From: Citreicoccus inhibens
GTDB lineage: Bacteria; Myxococcota; Myxococcia; Myxococcales; Myxococcaceae
Direction: 5' to 3'
Assembly: GCF_019039035.1 (NCBI RefSeq)
Contig: NZ_JAHNZT010000001.1
Span: 274,049 to 338,048 of the forward strand
Length of the DNA: 64,000 nucleotides
Shown here: one piece after another, positions 17,238 through 25,897 of the stretch
How positions within the stretch are numbered: position 1 is the first letter of the stretch
Layout: the number at the start of each line of letters is the position of its first letter
Notes under the pieces: model-generated
Databases searched by the model: none
What the model was told of the DNA's origin: nothing
What the model saw: only the letters and a program-made list of their open reading frames with translations
Program-made: the position numbers and the translations under genes

Positions 17238-17272
17238 CAAGAAGAAGGAAGAACCGGACCTGGGAGGTCCGG
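17238..17272 (-). terminator. Terminator-like hairpin with T-rich tail just upstream of the flippase gene
   Basis: CCGGACCT (17254-17261) and AGGTCCGG (17265-17272) form a perfect 8-bp stem with a 3-nt loop. On the minus strand it is followed by a T-rich tract (TTCTTCCTTCTTCTT, 17253-17239), then directly by the GGAG and GTG of the flippase. It would end transcripts from the hexapeptide-transferase gene, or attenuate read-through into the flippase operon. Confidence 0.6.
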
Positions 17273-17347
17273 CGAGTGGCGCGCGGAGGGTGGGGAGCCG
17301 CTCGCGAGGTGGCCAGCGCCCCTGACGGGCAGCGCCCCGTCCACCCC

Positions 17348-17860
17348 TCAACCGCGACGCGAGCGCGGCGCGGGAACCAACACGGCGGGGTCCACGCACT
17401 GTCCGGTGTCCCGCTTGTAGGCCGCGGGAGGATCCGGCTCGCGCCGCACCTCTCGCGCGGGGATGCCGGTGACGATGGCCCCCCGCGCCACATCCGTCTC
17501 CACCACGGCGTTGGCGCCAATGACGGCGAAGTCCGCCACCCGCACCGGCCCGCGAATCTGCGCGCCCGCGCCCACATAGACGTAGGCGCCCAGCACCGGC
17601 ACACCCTGGGCGCCCGGCCGCTCACAGAGCGTCACCTGGTGCGACAGGAAGCCGTAGGGCCCCACGCGCACGCCAGGGGCCACCACCACGCCCATGCCGC
17701 CGTAGCCCAGGGCACAGTGCTCGCCCAGGTCCGCGTCTGGTGGGAGCTGGGCGCGGAACAGCACATGCGTGAGCGTGCCGAGCAATTGAGGCAGCACTGG
17801 AACTCGGCGCGCGTGAAGCCAGCGCGCGGCTCGGTGGAAGGTCAGCGCATCGGGACCCAT
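17348..17860 (-). CDS. Left-handed beta-helix (hexapeptide) acetyltransferase, SAT-like
   Basis: This is a 170-residue protein. A helical N-terminus (1-45) leads into hexapeptide repeats from about 45 to 135 (DADLGEHCALGYGGMGVVVAPGV, GPYGFLSHQVTL, YVYVGAGAQIRGPVRVADFAVIGANAVVETDV), ending in the VTGIPAREVR cap usual for serine-acetyltransferase-like sugar or amino-acid O-acetyltransferases. In this context it probably acetylates a sugar of the locus polysaccharide. Its ATG at 17860 lies inside the end of the upstream acetyltransferase gene (19-bp overlap), so the two are coupled. Confidence 0.82.
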   Translation of the reverse strand: MGPDALTFHRAARWLHARRVPVLPQLLGTLTHVLFRAQLPPDADLGEHCALGYGGMGVVVAPGVRVGPYGFLSHQVTLCERPGAQGVPVLGAYVYVGAGAQIRGPVRVADFAVIGANAVVETDVARGAIVTGIPAREVRREPDPPAAYKRDTGQCVDPAVLVPAPRSRRG

Positions 17861-19131
17861 CGAGTCACCATCCGTCGGGCAGCGGGCAACCAGCGAAACT
17901 TGGCCGAGCACAGCGCGCGGCCGAAGCGCGTGTCGCGAAAGACGAAGAGCCAACTGTGCGGCCGCAGGCGGTCCGCCCACACCGCTTTGCACGGCATGTT
18001 CTCGCCCAGCAGGTCGCACTCGGTGAGCCCGGACGACACGCCGTCCTCCAGCGCCGCCGCGGTGAGCAGTTGGCCCGGGCTGTACTGCTGAAACGCCTCG
18101 TCGTAGGCGGGCTTCAGGGTGAGGTAGCGCCCCTGGTAGGCGAACGCGAAGTCGAACGCGATGGCCCGCCCCGCCGAGCGCAGCATGTAGAGCGACAAGT
18201 GGCCCGCGTCCGCCGCGTCGCGCGCCAGCCGGGTGTAGAACCCCAGCGTCGCCGGGTCCTGAGAGATGGCCGTGCCGCGCTCGCCCTTCCAACCGCTGCG
18301 CTCGATGGCGAAGCCCTCGGACAGGACTGCGTCGAGCTGCGCTCCGCCACTCACCCGCTCCACCGTCACCGGCCCCAGTTCGTCCAGCCGCTTGCGCCGG
18401 CGCCGCAGCCCCGCGCGCAGGTTCTTGCTCCAGCGCGCGTGCAGCTCCGGCAGCGAGCCCGGCAGCAACAGGTAGGGCGAGTCCATGGACTTCCACGTCC
18501 CCACCGGCAGGCCCCGCTCCTCCGCCGCCCGGTACAGGCTCCACGCGCGGCCGCCGTGGGGCACGTCCTGGAGCTGCAACAAGTCCCACTCGCGGTCCGA
18601 CTCCAGGTGCCGCAGGAACGCGGTGCCCGCCGCCGGCGCGTCCTCCGCCAGCATGTCAAAGCGGCAGGAGTGCGAGTTGGTGGGGCTGATGAGCTGACGC
18701 ACGGGCGCGCCCGCGCACCAGGTGCGCCGCTCCAACAGGGGCAGCACCGCGCGCAGCCGGCCCCCCGCGTCGCGCGCGGTCAGCACGCGGAAGCGCGAGT
18801 CCGACGCGAAGTGGGTCAGCCACGCGTCGATGAACTCGTGCCGGTAGAAGAGCTGATCATCCGTGCGCCGCACCAGCGCCGTCCACTCCGCGCGCAGGCC
18901 CGCGAAGGCCGAGTACGTGCGCGCCTCCGTCACCGACAGGCTCGGGGGCGCGGTGCGCGAACCGGGCGTCGTGTCGAAGAACTCGGAGCGACTGTGGGAG
19001 GGGCGCACCTCGTTGTGCGAGGGCGCCAGCGGCACGTCGCGCGCAACGGGGGGCTCCGCCACGGGGACGGAACCCGACGGGGTGACTTGCGTCACCGGCT
19101 CCTGGGCCTGCTGGTCGTCTAGGGTGTCCAT
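17842..19131 (-). CDS. CelD/BcsL-type GNAT acetyltransferase
   Basis: This is a 429-residue protein with a disordered Ser/Pro/Glu-rich N-terminus (1-60) and a double GNAT/FemAB-like core (about 65-415). Recognisable parts are QLFYRHEFIDAWLTHF near 92-108, LLQLQDVPHGGRAWSLYRAA near 195, and AIAFDFAFAYQGRYLTLKPAYDEAFQQYSPGQLLT (about 325-360), the acetyl-CoA region of CelD-like proteins. Members occur in exopolysaccharide and cellulose loci. The ATG at 19131 has GGAGGGGGCGGGG before it. Its stop is overlapped by the hexapeptide-transferase start. Confidence 0.8.
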   Translation of the reverse strand: MDTLDDQQAQEPVTQVTPSGSVPVAEPPVARDVPLAPSHNEVRPSHSRSEFFDTTPGSRTAPPSLSVTEARTYSAFAGLRAEWTALVRRTDDQLFYRHEFIDAWLTHFASDSRFRVLTARDAGGRLRAVLPLLERRTWCAGAPVRQLISPTNSHSCRFDMLAEDAPAAGTAFLRHLESDREWDLLQLQDVPHGGRAWSLYRAAEERGLPVGTWKSMDSPYLLLPGSLPELHARWSKNLRAGLRRRRKRLDELGPVTVERVSGGAQLDAVLSEGFAIERSGWKGERGTAISQDPATLGFYTRLARDAADAGHLSLYMLRSAGRAIAFDFAFAYQGRYLTLKPAYDEAFQQYSPGQLLTAAALEDGVSSGLTECDLLGENMPCKAVWADRLRPHSWLFVFRDTRFGRALCSAKFRWLPAARRMVTRWVPMR

Positions 19132-19251
19132 GCCCCGCCCCCTCCCTCCGCCGGCCCCTCCCCGGGGGCGTGCGGCAACCTGGGCTGCCCTGTTGCGCCA
19201 CACCACTGCCCCGCGGTCGCAGACGCCGTCCTTCGCGCGACAGTCGCGGCC

Positions 19252-21714
19252 CTACGACTCCGGGTTCGATGCCTGCTTCGGCAAGAGCAGCGCCGGCAGC
19301 GCCAGCAGCGCCGCGGACAGACACGCCACCTCGCCCATGGCCGCCAGCAGGCCAAAGTTCGCCAGGGCCTGGTTGCGCGACAGCAGCAGCGACGCGTAGC
19401 CGATGATGGTGGTGGAGGAGCACAGGGCCACCGCCCCGCCCGTCCCCTCGATGACGCGCGACAACGAGCCCGGCCCCTCCTCTCGGTAGCGCAGGATGAG
19501 GTTGGCCGCGTAGTCGACGCCGATGCCGAAGGTGATGGGCAGCACCACGAAGTTGAGGAAGTTGAGCCGCAGCCGCAGCAGGGCCGCCAACCCCACCAGC
19601 CACGCCACGCCCAGCAGCAGCCCGGCCAACACCGTCAGCGCCAGGCGCGCGTGGCGCGTCACCGCGAACACCAGCGCGGACACCGCCGCCAGCGCGAGCA
19701 GCGTGGCGCGCGGGCCGTCTCGCAGGATGGCGTGGGTGATGTCCGCGATGAGCAGGGGCCTCCCCATGGAGAGCGCCCGCCCCCCGGCATCGTGGATGGC
19801 GCCGCGGATGGCGTCGGTGAGCTGCAAGCCGTAGCGCGCGTCGATGGAGCCCACCCGCTTGGGATAGGCGAACGCGACGCGCCCCACGGTGCCGTCGCGC
19901 TCCGTGAGCGGCTGACGCAGGGTGAGCGGCACCTCGTCCCAGCTCGGAGCTCGCACGCTCTCGGGAGGGCGGTACATCCGAGCCTCGTGTCTTAGCGCTG
20001 GCGGCAGCATCGACAGCCGAGAGTCCGGCAGCAGCGCGCGCAGCTCATGCAGCAGCGGGACCTTCGCCTCGACGTCCGAGGGCACCAGCGTGCGCGCGGT
20101 CCGCACCTCGCCCAGGAGCGCCTGGTCGCCCAGCGCCCGCTGGCGCGCGTTGAGCAAGTCCACCACGCGCTGGAGGTCCTCCGAGGTGTCACCCACGATG
20201 ACGACCGGCGTGAGGTACGACTGGAACACCTCGTCCACGCGATGTCCCCAGTAGATGGAGCCATGCTTCTGGCTGTCGCGCGCGCGCAGCTTGTTGAAGT
20301 CCGCCTCCACCAGCGGGCCTTGATAGGACGTGACGGCCGCCACGCTCGTGGCCAGCAGCGCCAGGGACACGACCTGGATGAGCCCGCGCCGCGACACCAC
20401 CCAGCGCGCCAACCGGGACGTGAGCGGACGTGCGCCCACGACGTGGGTGAGGTCCATGGGCCGCGGCGACTCGAGCACGCACAGCAGCGGGGGAAGGACC
20501 AGGTAGGCGGACAGCCAGCACAGCGCCATGCCCATCCCGCCCATCACGCCGAACTGGTTGAAGCCACGGAAGCGGGTCACCGCCAGCGACAGGTACGCGA
20601 GACCCGCCGCGAACGAGGCCACGAAGGTGGGCGCCACGGTGCCCGCCCACGCGAGGCGGATGGCCTCGGGGACGGGCACCTTCGCGTGGCGCTCCTCCAG
20701 GTAGCGGCCCATGTAGATGATGGCGGCGTTGATGCCATTGCCCACCACGATGGAGCCCAGGAACGCGGTGTTCGCGTTGAGGTGGCCAATGAGCACGTCC
20801 GCCAACCCGAAGGTGACGGCGCACCCCACGGCGAGCGAGCCGATGATGGCCGCGAGCGCGCGCCAGCGACGGAAGTAGAGCCACAGCACGCCCGTGACGC
20901 CCGCGAGCACCACCCCGCCAGAGGTCACCAGGTCCGACTGGAGCGCGGCCTGCTCCTCCGTCATGGTCGCGACCTCGCCGTCGTAGCCCACGCGCATCGA
21001 GGGGTCGAAGTGCTCGGGCTGGAGCGCCTCCACCTGCCGCCGCACTTCCTCCAGCATCGTGTGGTTGAACGCGTAGCCGGTGGTCAGCTGCGGCGGGCGC
21101 ACGAGCAGCACCAGCCGCTTGCCGTCCTGCGACTGGTAGTAGCCCGAGCGAAAGCGGTCCACGGAGGAGAGCCCCGCGCCCGAGCGTCCCAACAGGTCAC
21201 GGAAGTCGAGCGAGGGCGGCTTGGCGTCCGCGTCGATCAAATCCACCATGAACGGGTTGAGGTGCATGCGCTCCCACTGCATGCGCGCCCGCACGCGCGC
21301 GACGAGCGTGCGCAGGTCCTCGACGGACAGGTAGAGCAGGCCGAACCGCTGGAAGAAGGCGCGCTCCGTGTCCACGCGGTACTCCACCGACCGGACCAGC
21401 GTGGGCGGCAGCGTGCGCAGTCGCTCCGCGAGCGCGTCCGCGAAGCGCCGCAGCGCCTGCGGATCATCCCCCTCCAGCACGACCGACAGGTGGTTCACGT
21501 CATACAAGCGAGGCGTGAGGACGCGGGCCGCCACCACGCTCGGCGCGTCCGAGGGGAGCAGCTCCTCCACTTCACTGCGCAGGTCGCCGTAGAGCTGGAT
21601 GGACAGGGCCGTGCCCACCAGCGTGAGCACCGCCGCCACCAGGAGGACCTGCCGGCGGCGCTGGAGGAGCGCCGTGACCAGCCTCCGCGAGAGCCTGTCG
21701 ATCCAATCCACCAT
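19252..21714 (-). CDS. MMPL/RND-superfamily exporter
   Basis: This is an 820-residue RND-like protein with two halves, each with one N-terminal helix, a large periplasmic domain and a five-helix bundle. Features include a start helix at about 25-45, a first periplasmic domain (50-270), helices 275-430 containing LNANTAFLGSIVVGNGINAAIIYMGRYLEER, a second single helix near 460, and a final bundle with LPITFGIGVDYAANLILRY (about 720-740). The GxxxDY-like segments are the proton-relay helices of the family. Such transporters move lipids or hydrophobic compounds to the outer layers (HpnN, MmpL). It ends 120 bp before the CelD-like gene in the same direction and may export a lipid component for the same surface layer. 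Confidence 0.82.
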   Translation of the reverse strand: MVDWIDRLSRRLVTALLQRRRQVLLVAAVLTLVGTALSIQLYGDLRSEVEELLPSDAPSVVAARVLTPRLYDVNHLSVVLEGDDPQALRRFADALAERLRTLPPTLVRSVEYRVDTERAFFQRFGLLYLSVEDLRTLVARVRARMQWERMHLNPFMVDLIDADAKPPSLDFRDLLGRSGAGLSSVDRFRSGYYQSQDGKRLVLLVRPPQLTTGYAFNHTMLEEVRRQVEALQPEHFDPSMRVGYDGEVATMTEEQAALQSDLVTSGGVVLAGVTGVLWLYFRRWRALAAIIGSLAVGCAVTFGLADVLIGHLNANTAFLGSIVVGNGINAAIIYMGRYLEERHAKVPVPEAIRLAWAGTVAPTFVASFAAGLAYLSLAVTRFRGFNQFGVMGGMGMALCWLSAYLVLPPLLCVLESPRPMDLTHVVGARPLTSRLARWVVSRRGLIQVVSLALLATSVAAVTSYQGPLVEADFNKLRARDSQKHGSIYWGHRVDEVFQSYLTPVVIVGDTSEDLQRVVDLLNARQRALGDQALLGEVRTARTLVPSDVEAKVPLLHELRALLPDSRLSMLPPALRHEARMYRPPESVRAPSWDEVPLTLRQPLTERDGTVGRVAFAYPKRVGSIDARYGLQLTDAIRGAIHDAGGRALSMGRPLLIADITHAILRDGPRATLLALAAVSALVFAVTRHARLALTVLAGLLLGVAWLVGLAALLRLRLNFLNFVVLPITFGIGVDYAANLILRYREEGPGSLSRVIEGTGGAVALCSSTTIIGYASLLLSRNQALANFGLLAAMGEVACLSAALLALPALLLPKQASNPES

Positions 21715-21943
21715 GGTGACGCCCCCGCGCCCGCGACGTCGCGCCGAGGCGAGGGCTCCTCGCGCTATAGCCCCCCGGCGGAAGGACGCCGTGCGCACGC
21801 GCGCGTCCCGCTCACTGCGCGACATCCCGCGCAAGCCAGGTGTTCGCTAGTTCGCCCGAAGAGGCCCACCGCGCGGGAATTGACCGGCTCCCCGGCGCGG
21901 CGGAGCATGCCCGCCCCACCGCCGCGCGGCGGACCGGACGGCC
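21715..21943. promoter_or_regulatory. Divergent spacer between the MMPL and glutaminase genes
   Basis: This 229-bp gene-free region must hold both divergent promoters. Two perfect palindromes are present: CGCGACGTCGCG at 21732-21743 and CCGCCGCGCGGCGG at 21919-21932. The second could hide the glutaminase translation start. In such GC-rich DNA, both could be compositional accidents. Confidence 0.3.
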
Positions 21944-22855
21944 ATGGACTACCAGGCGATACTCGACGAGGTGATGGAGGCGACCCGGCCCGTGCTCGGG
22001 CAGGGGCGCGTGGCGCGCTACATCCCCGCGCTGGCCGCGGTGGACCCCAACCACTTCGGCATGGCGCTGGCCACCGTGGACGGCGCGCTGTACGGCGTGG
22101 GCGACTGGCGCGTGCCCTTCTCCATCCAGAGCATCTCCAAGGTCTTCACGCTGGCGCTGACGCTGGCCCAGGACGGGGATGCGCTGTGGCGCCGCGTGGG
22201 CAAGGAGCCCTCGGGCAACCCGTTCAACTCCCTGGTCCAGCTCGAGTACGAGCAGGGCATCCCTCGCAACCCCTTCATCAACGCGGGGGCGCTCGTCATC
22301 ACCGACCGGCTGCTCGGCCTCACGGGTGACGCGAGGGGCACGCTGCGCGACTTCCTGCGCGCGGAGAGCGGCAACCCGGCCGTGGACTTCGACCCGGTCG
22401 TCGCCGCGTCGGAGGCGGAGCACGGCCATCGCAACGCGGCGCTGGCCCACTTCATGGCCAGCTACGGCAACGTCGAGCGCCCCGTCCCCGAGGTGCTAGA
22501 GCACTACTTCTGGCAATGCTCGCTGCGCATGAGCTGCGCGGACCTCGCGCGCGCCTGTGGCTTCCTCGCGCGCCACGGCCAACGCGCGGGCGGGGAGCGG
22601 CTGCTCACCCGCAGTCAGGCCAAGCAGGTCAACGCGGTGATGCTCACCTGCGGCACCTACGACGCGGCCGGCGAGTTCGCCTACCGCGTGGGCCTGCCCG
22701 GCAAGAGCGGCGTCGGGGGCGGCATCATCGCCATCATCCCCAACCGCTGCGGCCTGTGCGTCTGGAGTCCCGCGCTCGACGCACGCGGCAACTCCGTGGC
22801 CGGCGTCGAGGCGTTGGATCGCTTCACCACCCGCACCGGCCTCTCCATCTTCTGA
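21944..22855 (+). CDS. glsA: Glutaminase (serine-dependent, beta-lactamase-like fold)
   Basis: This is a 303-residue glutaminase that hydrolyses L-glutamine to glutamate and ammonia in the cytoplasm. The S-x-x-K catalytic motif is S63-I-S-K66 in PFSIQSISKVF. The family words GNPFNSLVQLEYEQGIPRNPFINAGALV (about 86-113) and the C-terminal GLPGKSGVGGGIIAIIP are intact, and length is normal for the family. A weak ribosome site (GGACGGCC) and an adjacent 14-bp palindrome precede the ATG. A methyltransferase gene follows after eight bases, so the two are probably co-transcribed. Confidence 0.95.
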   Translation: MDYQAILDEVMEATRPVLGQGRVARYIPALAAVDPNHFGMALATVDGALYGVGDWRVPFSIQSISKVFTLALTLAQDGDALWRRVGKEPSGNPFNSLVQLEYEQGIPRNPFINAGALVITDRLLGLTGDARGTLRDFLRAESGNPAVDFDPVVAASEAEHGHRNAALAHFMASYGNVERPVPEVLEHYFWQCSLRMSCADLARACGFLARHGQRAGGERLLTRSQAKQVNAVMLTCGTYDAAGEFAYRVGLPGKSGVGGGIIAIIPNRCGLCVWSPALDARGNSVAGVEALDRFTTRTGLSIF

Positions 22856-22863
22856 GCCTGCCC

Positions 22864-23694
22864 ATGCCCTCCTCGTCCCCCGCGGAGACGTACCTCCTCG
22901 ACTACCACCGCCGGCATGCGGGAGCCACGACGCGAGCGTTCGCGAGCCTCCCGGCGCGGCGCGGCGCGGACACCCTGCCCTCCTCGTACGCCTGCCTCGT
23001 CACAGAGGTTCCGGACGACGGCCGGCCCCGCACGGTGCTGGACCTGGGATGCGGCGATGGCGCCCTGCTCGCCCTGCTCGCCCAGCAGCGGACACCGGGG
23101 CTCACGCTGCTCGGCCTGGACCTCAGCGAGCACGAACTGGCGTCCGCCCGCGCGCGATTGGGCCGCGCGGCCACGCTCCACCAGGGCAGAGCCCAGGCCC
23201 TGCCCTTCGCGGACGCGAGCATCGACCGCGTGCTCAGCCACCTGGCGCTCATGCTCATGGACGACGTGGAGACGGTCCTCGCGGAGGTGCGGCGCGTGCT
23301 CAGGCCCGGCGGCCGGGTCTCCGTCGTGGTGCCCGGCACGCGTCCCCCGACCGAGGCGGTGGCCACCTTCGTCCAGGCGGTCCGGGCCTCGCACGCGGTC
23401 CCCTCCCTGCCCCTGGGCGACGCGCGCGTGCGCTCGGGCGAGGGGCTGCGCGGGCTCTTCGGCGCGGGGTTCCGCCTCCAGTCGGACGTGGAGCTGGAGG
23501 TCATCGGCGACGGGCCACCGGAGCGTGTCTGGGAGTCGCTGGCGACCACCTACGACGTGGACCGGATGTCCGAGGAGAGCCGCGCCGCGCTGCGCACGGC
23601 CTTCCTCACCGCCGTCGCGCCGCTGCTCCGCTCCGACGGTGTCCTGCCGTATCGCTGGGGCCTGCGTCAGCTCACCGCCACGCGCGAGCCCTGA
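22864..23694 (+). CDS. SAM-dependent methyltransferase (class I)
   Basis: This is a 276-residue class I methyltransferase. Motif I is VLDLGCGDGALL (about 58-69), followed by an LLGLDLSEHELASA acidic-loop strand and the post-motif FADASIDRVLSHLALMLMDDVETVLAEVRRVLRPGGRVSVVVPG. This is the layout of UbiE/Methyltransf_11-type small-molecule methylases. The substrate is unknown. It starts eight bases after the glutaminase stop. Confidence 0.85.
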   Translation: MPSSSPAETYLLDYHRRHAGATTRAFASLPARRGADTLPSSYACLVTEVPDDGRPRTVLDLGCGDGALLALLAQQRTPGLTLLGLDLSEHELASARARLGRAATLHQGRAQALPFADASIDRVLSHLALMLMDDVETVLAEVRRVLRPGGRVSVVVPGTRPPTEAVATFVQAVRASHAVPSLPLGDARVRSGEGLRGLFGAGFRLQSDVELEVIGDGPPERVWESLATTYDVDRMSEESRAALRTAFLTAVAPLLRSDGVLPYRWGLRQLTATREP

Positions 23695-23780
23695 GCTGGC
23701 GAGCCACGGCGAGCATCCTCATCTTTCCCTTGGACTCGAGGTCGCGCGAGCGCGGCCTCCATTCCCGAGGGGGGAGCACC

Positions 23781-24179
23781 ATGGCACGCGCGATCATCAA
23801 GAGGGCCAGCGACTCGGACGAGCACCGCCCGTTCGTGGCGCATGGAGGTTCGGACGTCTTGAAGTTGGGGGAGCTCACCGTGGGCCGCGCGGTCTTCGAG
23901 CCCGGCTGGCGCTGGTCCCAGGACGTGAAGCCGCTGGTCGGGACCAACGACTGCGAGGTCGTCCACACGCTGTGCATCCTCTCCGGGAAGTTGCACGTCA
24001 AGATGCGCGACGGGCAGGAGTTCGACCTCGGCGCGGGAGACGTGGCCTTCATTCCACCGGGCCATGACGGCTGGGTGGTGGGCAACGAGCCCTGCCAGGT
24101 GGTGGACTTCACGGGAGCCGAGGACTACGCGCGCGCACGCGCCGGCCGAGCGGAGGAGGCTCGCCCGTCCATTCAGTGA
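23781..24179 (+). CDS. Small cupin-domain protein
   Basis: This 132-residue single-cupin protein has a glycine- and proline-delimited beta barrel from about 30 to 115. Motif 1 is around HTLCILSGKLHVKM (one His where metal cupins have HxH) and motif 2 is FDLGAGDVAFIPPGHDGWVVG with the PPGH turn. The metal-ligand set is incomplete, so an enzymatic role is uncertain; sensing or binding is possible. GAGGGGGGAG precedes the ATG. It converges with the LtrA gene with only six bases between. Confidence 0.78.
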   Translation: MARAIIKRASDSDEHRPFVAHGGSDVLKLGELTVGRAVFEPGWRWSQDVKPLVGTNDCEVVHTLCILSGKLHVKMRDGQEFDLGAGDVAFIPPGHDGWVVGNEPCQVVDFTGAEDYARARAGRAEEARPSIQ

Positions 24180-24185
24180 GCCCCA

Positions 24186-25355
24186 TCAATGAGCCACGCG
24201 CCGTCGCGCGCAGCCGTCCCACACGGCCACCGCGACCATCACCAGCGACGTCCAGCCATTGACCGTGAGCAGGTTGGTGAAGAAGCACAGCGGCGTCAGG
24301 ACGGCGAGCGCTCCCAGCCCCATGAAGTGCGAGGCTGGGAAGCGGCCGTACACCACCCGTTTGTAGACCGCGTTCCCCAGCAAGTAGATGACGGGACCGG
24401 ACAGCAACACCGCCGCGGACACCACGTCGGTGCGCGCGTCCGGATGGCCAATCGCGCGCTCGTTGCCCACCGCGGAGACGATGACGCCCGCGATGATGGT
24501 CACGTGCACATAGTGGAAGTACGCCCCGATGCGGCCCGGGTCCTTCGAATGGACGATGGCCTCGCTGCCGTCCTTGCTGCTCGTATCGAAGTACACCCAC
24601 CACATGGCCACGCTGCCCAGGAAGGCCACGATGGACGCGAGCAGGATGGGCGTGTCCCAGTGCTCGCGCGCGCTGAGCGTGGCGCCTGTCTCCAGGATGG
24701 ACTCGCCCAGCGCGACGATGACGAAGAGCTGACAGCGCTCGGCCAGGTGTCCGCCCTCGATGGTCCACTCGGACGTCCGCGAGCGGCCCAGGCCTGGCGT
24801 CCAGAAGCCCACCATGGGCGCGAGGTACTGGGTGGCCACCGCCGCGACCCAGATGGCCAGTCGCTCGGCGCCTTCGCGCAGGCTGCCGAGAACCCACAGG
24901 CCGCTCGCCACGCTCAGCCACGCGAGCATGCGCTGGAAGTTGGGCGCGAGCGCGTGACGCGGCCCCAGGTGCAACACGATGAAGACGGTTCGCCCCACCT
25001 CCATCGCCGCGAAGCAGCCCGCGAAGACCCAGCCCCGGGAGCCGAACGCCTCGGGGATCGCCGCGGACATCACGAGGCTGGCCAGCATCATCCCCAGCAG
25101 CATCAGGCGGATGGGTATGGCCTCCGGGTTGAACCAGTTGGTCACCCAGCAGGTGTACTGCCACGCCAGCCACACGGCGAACCACAGCACCAGCGTCTGG
25201 AACGCGCCGAGCACCGTGAGGTGCTCCAGCAGGTGGTGCGACAGCTGCGTGACGGCGAAGACATAGACAAGGTCGAAGAACAGCTCGGCATACGAGACCC
25301 GCGCCTCGTGGCCATCCCGCACGCGCAACAACGAACCCGAGCCCCAGAGGGCCAT
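24186..25355 (-). CDS. LtrA-family membrane protein
   Basis: This is a 389-residue protein with about ten hydrophobic helices that matches the bacterial low-temperature-requirement A family. It has the N-terminal VSYAELFFDLVYVFAVTQLSHHLL (FFDLVYVFAV is the signature) and the central ERCQLFVIVALGESIL motif near 230-245. The molecular function of the family is unknown. The ATG at 25355 follows CGGAGGTGG. Confidence 0.88.
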   Translation of the reverse strand: MALWGSGSLLRVRDGHEARVSYAELFFDLVYVFAVTQLSHHLLEHLTVLGAFQTLVLWFAVWLAWQYTCWVTNWFNPEAIPIRLMLLGMMLASLVMSAAIPEAFGSRGWVFAGCFAAMEVGRTVFIVLHLGPRHALAPNFQRMLAWLSVASGLWVLGSLREGAERLAIWVAAVATQYLAPMVGFWTPGLGRSRTSEWTIEGGHLAERCQLFVIVALGESILETGATLSAREHWDTPILLASIVAFLGSVAMWWVYFDTSSKDGSEAIVHSKDPGRIGAYFHYVHVTIIAGVIVSAVGNERAIGHPDARTDVVSAAVLLSGPVIYLLGNAVYKRVVYGRFPASHFMGLGALAVLTPLCFFTNLLTVNGWTSLVMVAVAVWDGCARRRVAH

Positions 25356-25417
25356 GTGCCACCACCTCCGCGCGGACGCTCGCCAGCGCCCGCGCGAATC
25401 CAAGCACACTCCGCGCG

Positions 25418-25897
25418 TCAGCGGTCGCGCTCGTGCTCCAGCAACCACTGCTTCGCGGCGAGCCCACCCGCGTACCCCGTCAGCTTGCCGCTCGCGCCCA
25501 CGACGCGGTGGCACGGCACGACGATGGACAGGGGGTTGCGCGCGTTGGCGGAACCCACGGCGCGGGCGGCCCCCTCGCGCCCCACATGGCGAGCCAGCAT
25601 CGCGTAGGACCACGTGGCGCCCGGCGGAATCTCCTGGAGCGCCCGCCACACCGCGAGCTGGAAGGGCGTCCCCTCCGGGTCCAGCGGGAGCTGGAAGGCC
25701 GTGCGCTCGCGCGCGAAGTACTCCTGGAGCTGGCGCCGCGTCTCCCGCAGCACGGGCTGCTCGTCATCGGCGCGCGCGTCGAAGTCCCGCGCGCGCCGGT
25801 GGTTCGGGAAGTAGATGGCGCTCAGCCCGCGCTCGGTGGCGAACAGGCGCAGGGGCCCCACCGGACTGGCCAGGATGGAACTGAAGTGTCGAGTCAT
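25418..25897 (-). CDS. ogt: Methylated-DNA--protein-cysteine methyltransferase
   Basis: This is a 159-residue suicide repair protein that takes methyl groups from O6-methylguanine. The active-site cysteine is in NPLSIVVPCHRVVGASGKLTGYAGGL (PCHRV). Upstream it has the helix-turn-helix region TPFQLAVWRALQEIPPGATWSYAMLA, with the arginine-finger-type helix following. The start codon overlaps the stop of the Ada-AlkA fusion gene (ATGA), so the two repair enzymes are translationally coupled. Confidence 0.95.
   Translation of the reverse strand: MTRHFSSILASPVGPLRLFATERGLSAIYFPNHRRARDFDARADDEQPVLRETRRQLQEYFARERTAFQLPLDPEGTPFQLAVWRALQEIPPGATWSYAMLARHVGREGAARAVGSANARNPLSIVVPCHRVVGASGKLTGYAGGLAAKQWLLEHERDR

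Noticed and set aside
12330-21714. Complete Wzx/Wzy polysaccharide pathway
   Set aside because: No Wzy polymerase, initiating phosphoglycosyltransferase or Wza/Wzc genes are visible here, so only a partial locus can be claimed.
21732-21932. Operator sites before glsA
   Set aside because: The two palindromes consist only of G and C apart from a central dinucleotide and are likely compositional; there is no regulator beside them. I list them only as sequence content.
20047-22329. Long plus-strand frame running from inside the MMPL gene into glsA
   Set aside because: It overlaps two confidently assigned genes in wrong frames and shows no protein-like pattern.
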